A stretch of 52,857 nucleotides of DNA, taken from positions 1 through 52,857 of the forward strand of contig CAMDPX010000018.1 in the NCBI GenBank assembly GCA_945905295.1, given 5' to 3'. Positions 50,759 through 52,857 of the stretch are shown here, piece after piece. This stretch comes from Planctomyces sp. SH-PL62. Lineage in GTDB: Bacteria > Planctomycetota > Planctomycetia > Planctomycetales > Planctomycetaceae. The position numbers and the translations under genes are program-made. Position 1 is the stretch's first letter, and every line of letters begins with the position of its first letter. Under the pieces are notes generated by a model. That model was not told the origin of the DNA, made no database searches, and worked only from the letters and a program-made list of their open reading frames with translations.

Positions 50759-52857
50759 GTCAGCGTCATCTCTCGTTGAACCGCCAGCAGGCGGCGGAGC
50801 AGCGACAGCAGTTCGTCGTCCTGGTACGGCTTGATGACGTAGTCGGTCGCTCCCAGTCGCGATGCTTTCTGGCGGTGTTTGTCGCCGGCTCGCGACGTGA
50901 CCATGACGATCGGTGTCTGGCGATGTTCGGTCTGCGAACGGAGCGACTTCAGCAGTTCGTAGCCATCCATGCGTGGCATCTCGATGTCGAGCAAGAACAG
51001 GTCTGGCTGTCGTTCGGCCTGTTGCAGTTTCTCCAGTGCATCGATCCCATCCTTGGCTTCGAGCACTTGCCAGCCGGAGTTCTTCAGCAAGTTTGTCATC
51101 ACGCGGCGCACGCTGACCGAGTCATCCACGACCATCAGCAGCGGCGTTTCGTCACGATGAATGAGCCGATGCGGCGCGGGGACGATCGAATGCGGCCGAG
51201 TCGCCGAGCCGGCACGTTCGACCAGATCCGCCGCATCGAGAATTGGCACCACCGAGCCGTCTCCCATCAGTGTTGCACCGATCAAACCTTTGACCTTACG
51301 CAGATGCGAGCCGAGCGTTTTCACGACGATGTCACGGCCTGCCAGGATTTTTTCCACGGCGACCGCGACCTTTTGATCTCCCGCCGCGAGCACCAACACC
51401 GGCAGTGTGGACGAGGTCTTGTCGGCCGGCGCTCGCAGCCGCAATTGCTCGGACAGATACACCAGCGGCAGGGATTCTTCGCCCAAGCGGATCACCGGCG
51501 ACGGTCCCAGCTTTTCGATTTGTTTCCGCTCCAGCCGCAGGATTTGCACGACCGACTGCATCGGCAGCGCGAACGTTTCGTGTGAGGCACGGACCAGCAA
51601 CGCGCGTGTGACAGCCAGCGTCATGGGCAGACGGATCGTGAACGTGGTCCCCTGCCCGGCGTGCGACTCGACGCTGACGGTCCCTTTCAGCTTCTGCACT
51701 TTGTCCCCCACGATGTCCATGCCGACGCCGCGTCCGGAGACCTCGCTCACTGTCCGAGCCGTGCTGAATCCCGGCAAGAAGATGAACGCTGCCAACTCGC
51801 CTTCGTTGAGGTTCGCGAGATCACTGGCCGCTGCGAGTCCATGTCGCGCGGCGGTCTCGCGGATCGCATCGAAGTTCAATCCGGCTCCGTCGTCGCTGAC
51901 TTTGAGAATGACCTGCGTTCCCTGAGAGAACGCCTGCACGCGAATCGTGGCCCGCTCCGGCTTGTTCGCCGCGCGTCGCACGTCGGCCGTTTCCAGTCCG
52001 TGATCGACGGCGTTTCGCAGGAGGTGCATCAGCGGGTCGGCCAACTCTTCCAGCACCTGCTTGTCGAGTTCCGTGTCGGCTCCCTGAATGAGCAACTCCA
52101 CGTCCTTGTGTTGTTGTCCGGCGACGACGCGGACCGTGCGATGTAGTTTCGCGGCGAGCGTCGACAGCGGCACCATCCGAATCCGCATCAGCCGGTCCTG
52201 CGTGTCGCGCGACAACCGCCCTTGCCGATTCAGCAACTGATCGAAGTCCCCCATCAGACTCCGCAGTTCATTGCCGACGGTTCCCAAGTCGGTCGTCGAT
52301 TCGGCCAATGCCCGCGACAGCAAATGGAACTCGGAGTAACGGTCGAGTTCGAGCGCATCGAATTCGTCCCCCGCCGAGTTGCCGAATCGTCGCCCGCCCG
52401 GCATGAGCGACGCGCCATCGCCCCACAACGCGCGGCGGCCTCCCAATGCCCCGACGCCGTACTTCGCATCGAGATCGTGCGCGACCCCCTTCATCCGCTT
52501 GACCGCGCGCTGCATCTCTTCGACACACCGCGCGAAGTCCGCCATTCGTTGCTCGAACGCCGAGCGATTGATGATCAGCTCACCGACTTCACGCATCAGC
52601 GAATCGAGCCGTGCCAGCGGCACGCGCAGCGATTCGCCTTGCCGCTTGTGCTCGTTGTTTTCGGCCAGCGATTCGGCCAATTGTGGCGGCGGGATCGAGA
52701 CCGGCTCCGACAACCGATTCCACGCGGCCAGCATCGGCAGGAAGTCATTCACGACCAGTTCGCTGGGAAGGGGTCGGGAGTCTTTTTCAGGTCGGCCCAC
52801 AACCGAATCCGCATCCGCAACAACTGTTTGGCCGACCTGAAAAAGACTCCCGACCCC
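50755..52857 (-). CDS. CheA-receiver hybrid kinase (5' end beyond window)
   Basis: The visible part is about 700 residues. In order: dimerisation/P3 segment (VPLARLDSLMREVGELIINR); ATPase with N box HLLRNAVDHGLE, DDGAGLNFD and GRGVGMDIV; CheW-like regulatory domain (ALLVRASHETFALPMQSVVQ); C-terminal receiver with phospho-acceptor Asp in LFLLDIEMPRMDG and Lys in VIKPY. The Hpt (P1) domain with the phosphorylated His is missing. A GTG at 52800 could start the frame, but the frame is open for 19 more codons to the edge, straight through the palindrome at 52770, so I treat it as partial, with Hpt upstream of the window. It would drive a chemosensory pathway together with the double CheW gene downstream. 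Confidence 0.92.
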   Translation of the reverse strand, partial: GVGSLFQVGQTVVADADSVVGRPEKDSRPLPSELVVNDFLPMLAAWNRLSEPVSIPPPQLAESLAENNEHKRQGESLRVPLARLDSLMREVGELIINRSAFEQRMADFARCVEEMQRAVKRMKGVAHDLDAKYGVGALGGRRALWGDGASLMPGGRRFGNSAGDEFDALELDRYSEFHLLSRALAESTTDLGTVGNELRSLMGDFDQLLNRQGRLSRDTQDRLMRIRMVPLSTLAAKLHRTVRVVAGQQHKDVELLIQGADTELDKQVLEELADPLMHLLRNAVDHGLETADVRRAANKPERATIRVQAFSQGTQVILKVSDDGAGLNFDAIRETAARHGLAAASDLANLNEGELAAFIFLPGFSTARTVSEVSGRGVGMDIVGDKVQKLKGTVSVESHAGQGTTFTIRLPMTLAVTRALLVRASHETFALPMQSVVQILRLERKQIEKLGPSPVIRLGEESLPLVYLSEQLRLRAPADKTSSTLPVLVLAAGDQKVAVAVEKILAGRDIVVKTLGSHLRKVKGLIGATLMGDGSVVPILDAADLVERAGSATRPHSIVPAPHRLIHRDETPLLMVVDDSVSVRRVMTNLLKNSGWQVLEAKDGIDALEKLQQAERQPDLFLLDIEMPRMDGYELLKSLRSQTEHRQTPIVMVTSRAGDKHRQKASRLGATDYVIKPYQDDELLSLLRRLLAVQREMTLT
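52770..52857. repeat. GGGGTCGGGAGTC-family palindrome at window edge, in CheA frame
   Basis: Perfect 28-base arms at 52770-52797 and 52830-52857 with a 32-base loop; the window ends with the last base of the right arm. On the minus strand it is open in the CheA frame (GVGSLFQVG ... GRPEKDSRPLP), so it is probably an in-frame linker between Hpt and dimerisation domains. Confidence 0.92.

Overview
The window looks like a piece of a planctomycete chromosome. Three things point there: high G+C codon use, families that are expanded almost only in Planctomycetota (DUF1549/DUF1553 and DUF1501 proteins, a cytochrome-c/WD40 fusion, an LEPR-type secretion leader, M56 peptidase giants), and a Gram-negative lipid A gene set (lpxC, lpxA, a Skp-like chaperone). 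No tRNA, rRNA, CRISPR array, integrase or transposase was recognised. The window starts inside one dispersed palindromic repeat and ends exactly at the last base of another, so it is probably a whole contig that broke at repeats.

Layout. 59-2280 (minus): aldo/keto reductase and YchF GTPase/ATPase. 2460-12321 (minus): planctomycete surface/cytochrome proteins (PPC-domain protein, DUF1549/1553 cytochrome, cytochrome-WD40, DUF1501) with a retropepsin-like pair, a DUF4058 protein and a SUKH-type protein. 12523-14889 (minus): TIR-transmembrane-TPR protein. 15115-24733 (plus): a Bat-type operon (VWA, TPR, a 1193-aa unknown membrane protein, MoxR ATPase, DUF58, a two-helix membrane protein, second VWA). 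24840-32052 (minus): secreted beta-propeller protein, duplicated TauE/SafE-like transporter, a broken PemK-like toxin with its small partner, a large alpha/beta hydrolase. 32246-40627 (plus): BlaI-type repressor with a tandem operator, then a 2616-residue M56 peptidase mosaic. 40853-46536 (minus): lspA, a TraR/DksA protein, a Gfo/Idh/MocA oxidoreductase, lpxA, lpxC, Skp/OmpH, Rieske protein. 46794-47831 (plus): an MfnF-like ASKHA protein. 47869-52857 (minus): a molybdenum-carrier/SLOG-like protein, dCTP deaminase, a small unknown, a double CheW and a CheA-receiver hybrid that runs off the edge.

The most striking feature is not a gene. More than twenty long inverted doublets lie in about 53 kb. 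Five have a GTAG foot, and each arm is itself a small hairpin, with compensatory changes. This is the architecture of REP doublets (REPINs/BIMEs) mobilised by RAYT enzymes. A second family of seven copies (foot GGCGAG) lies inside or at the ends of reading frames. It is translated in frame as GERGGVSPPV...NRGADAAPLA-type peptides in four proteins, much like the protein-coding palindromic elements of Rickettsia. Two further families lie in linkers of the M56 giant and of CheA. Some gene ends, one start/stop overlap and some interdomain linkers are therefore built from repeat DNA.

Starts were moved inward from the longest open frame wherever a signal peptide, conserved N-terminus or Shine-Dalgarno site supported it. 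All functional calls are from sequence reading alone.
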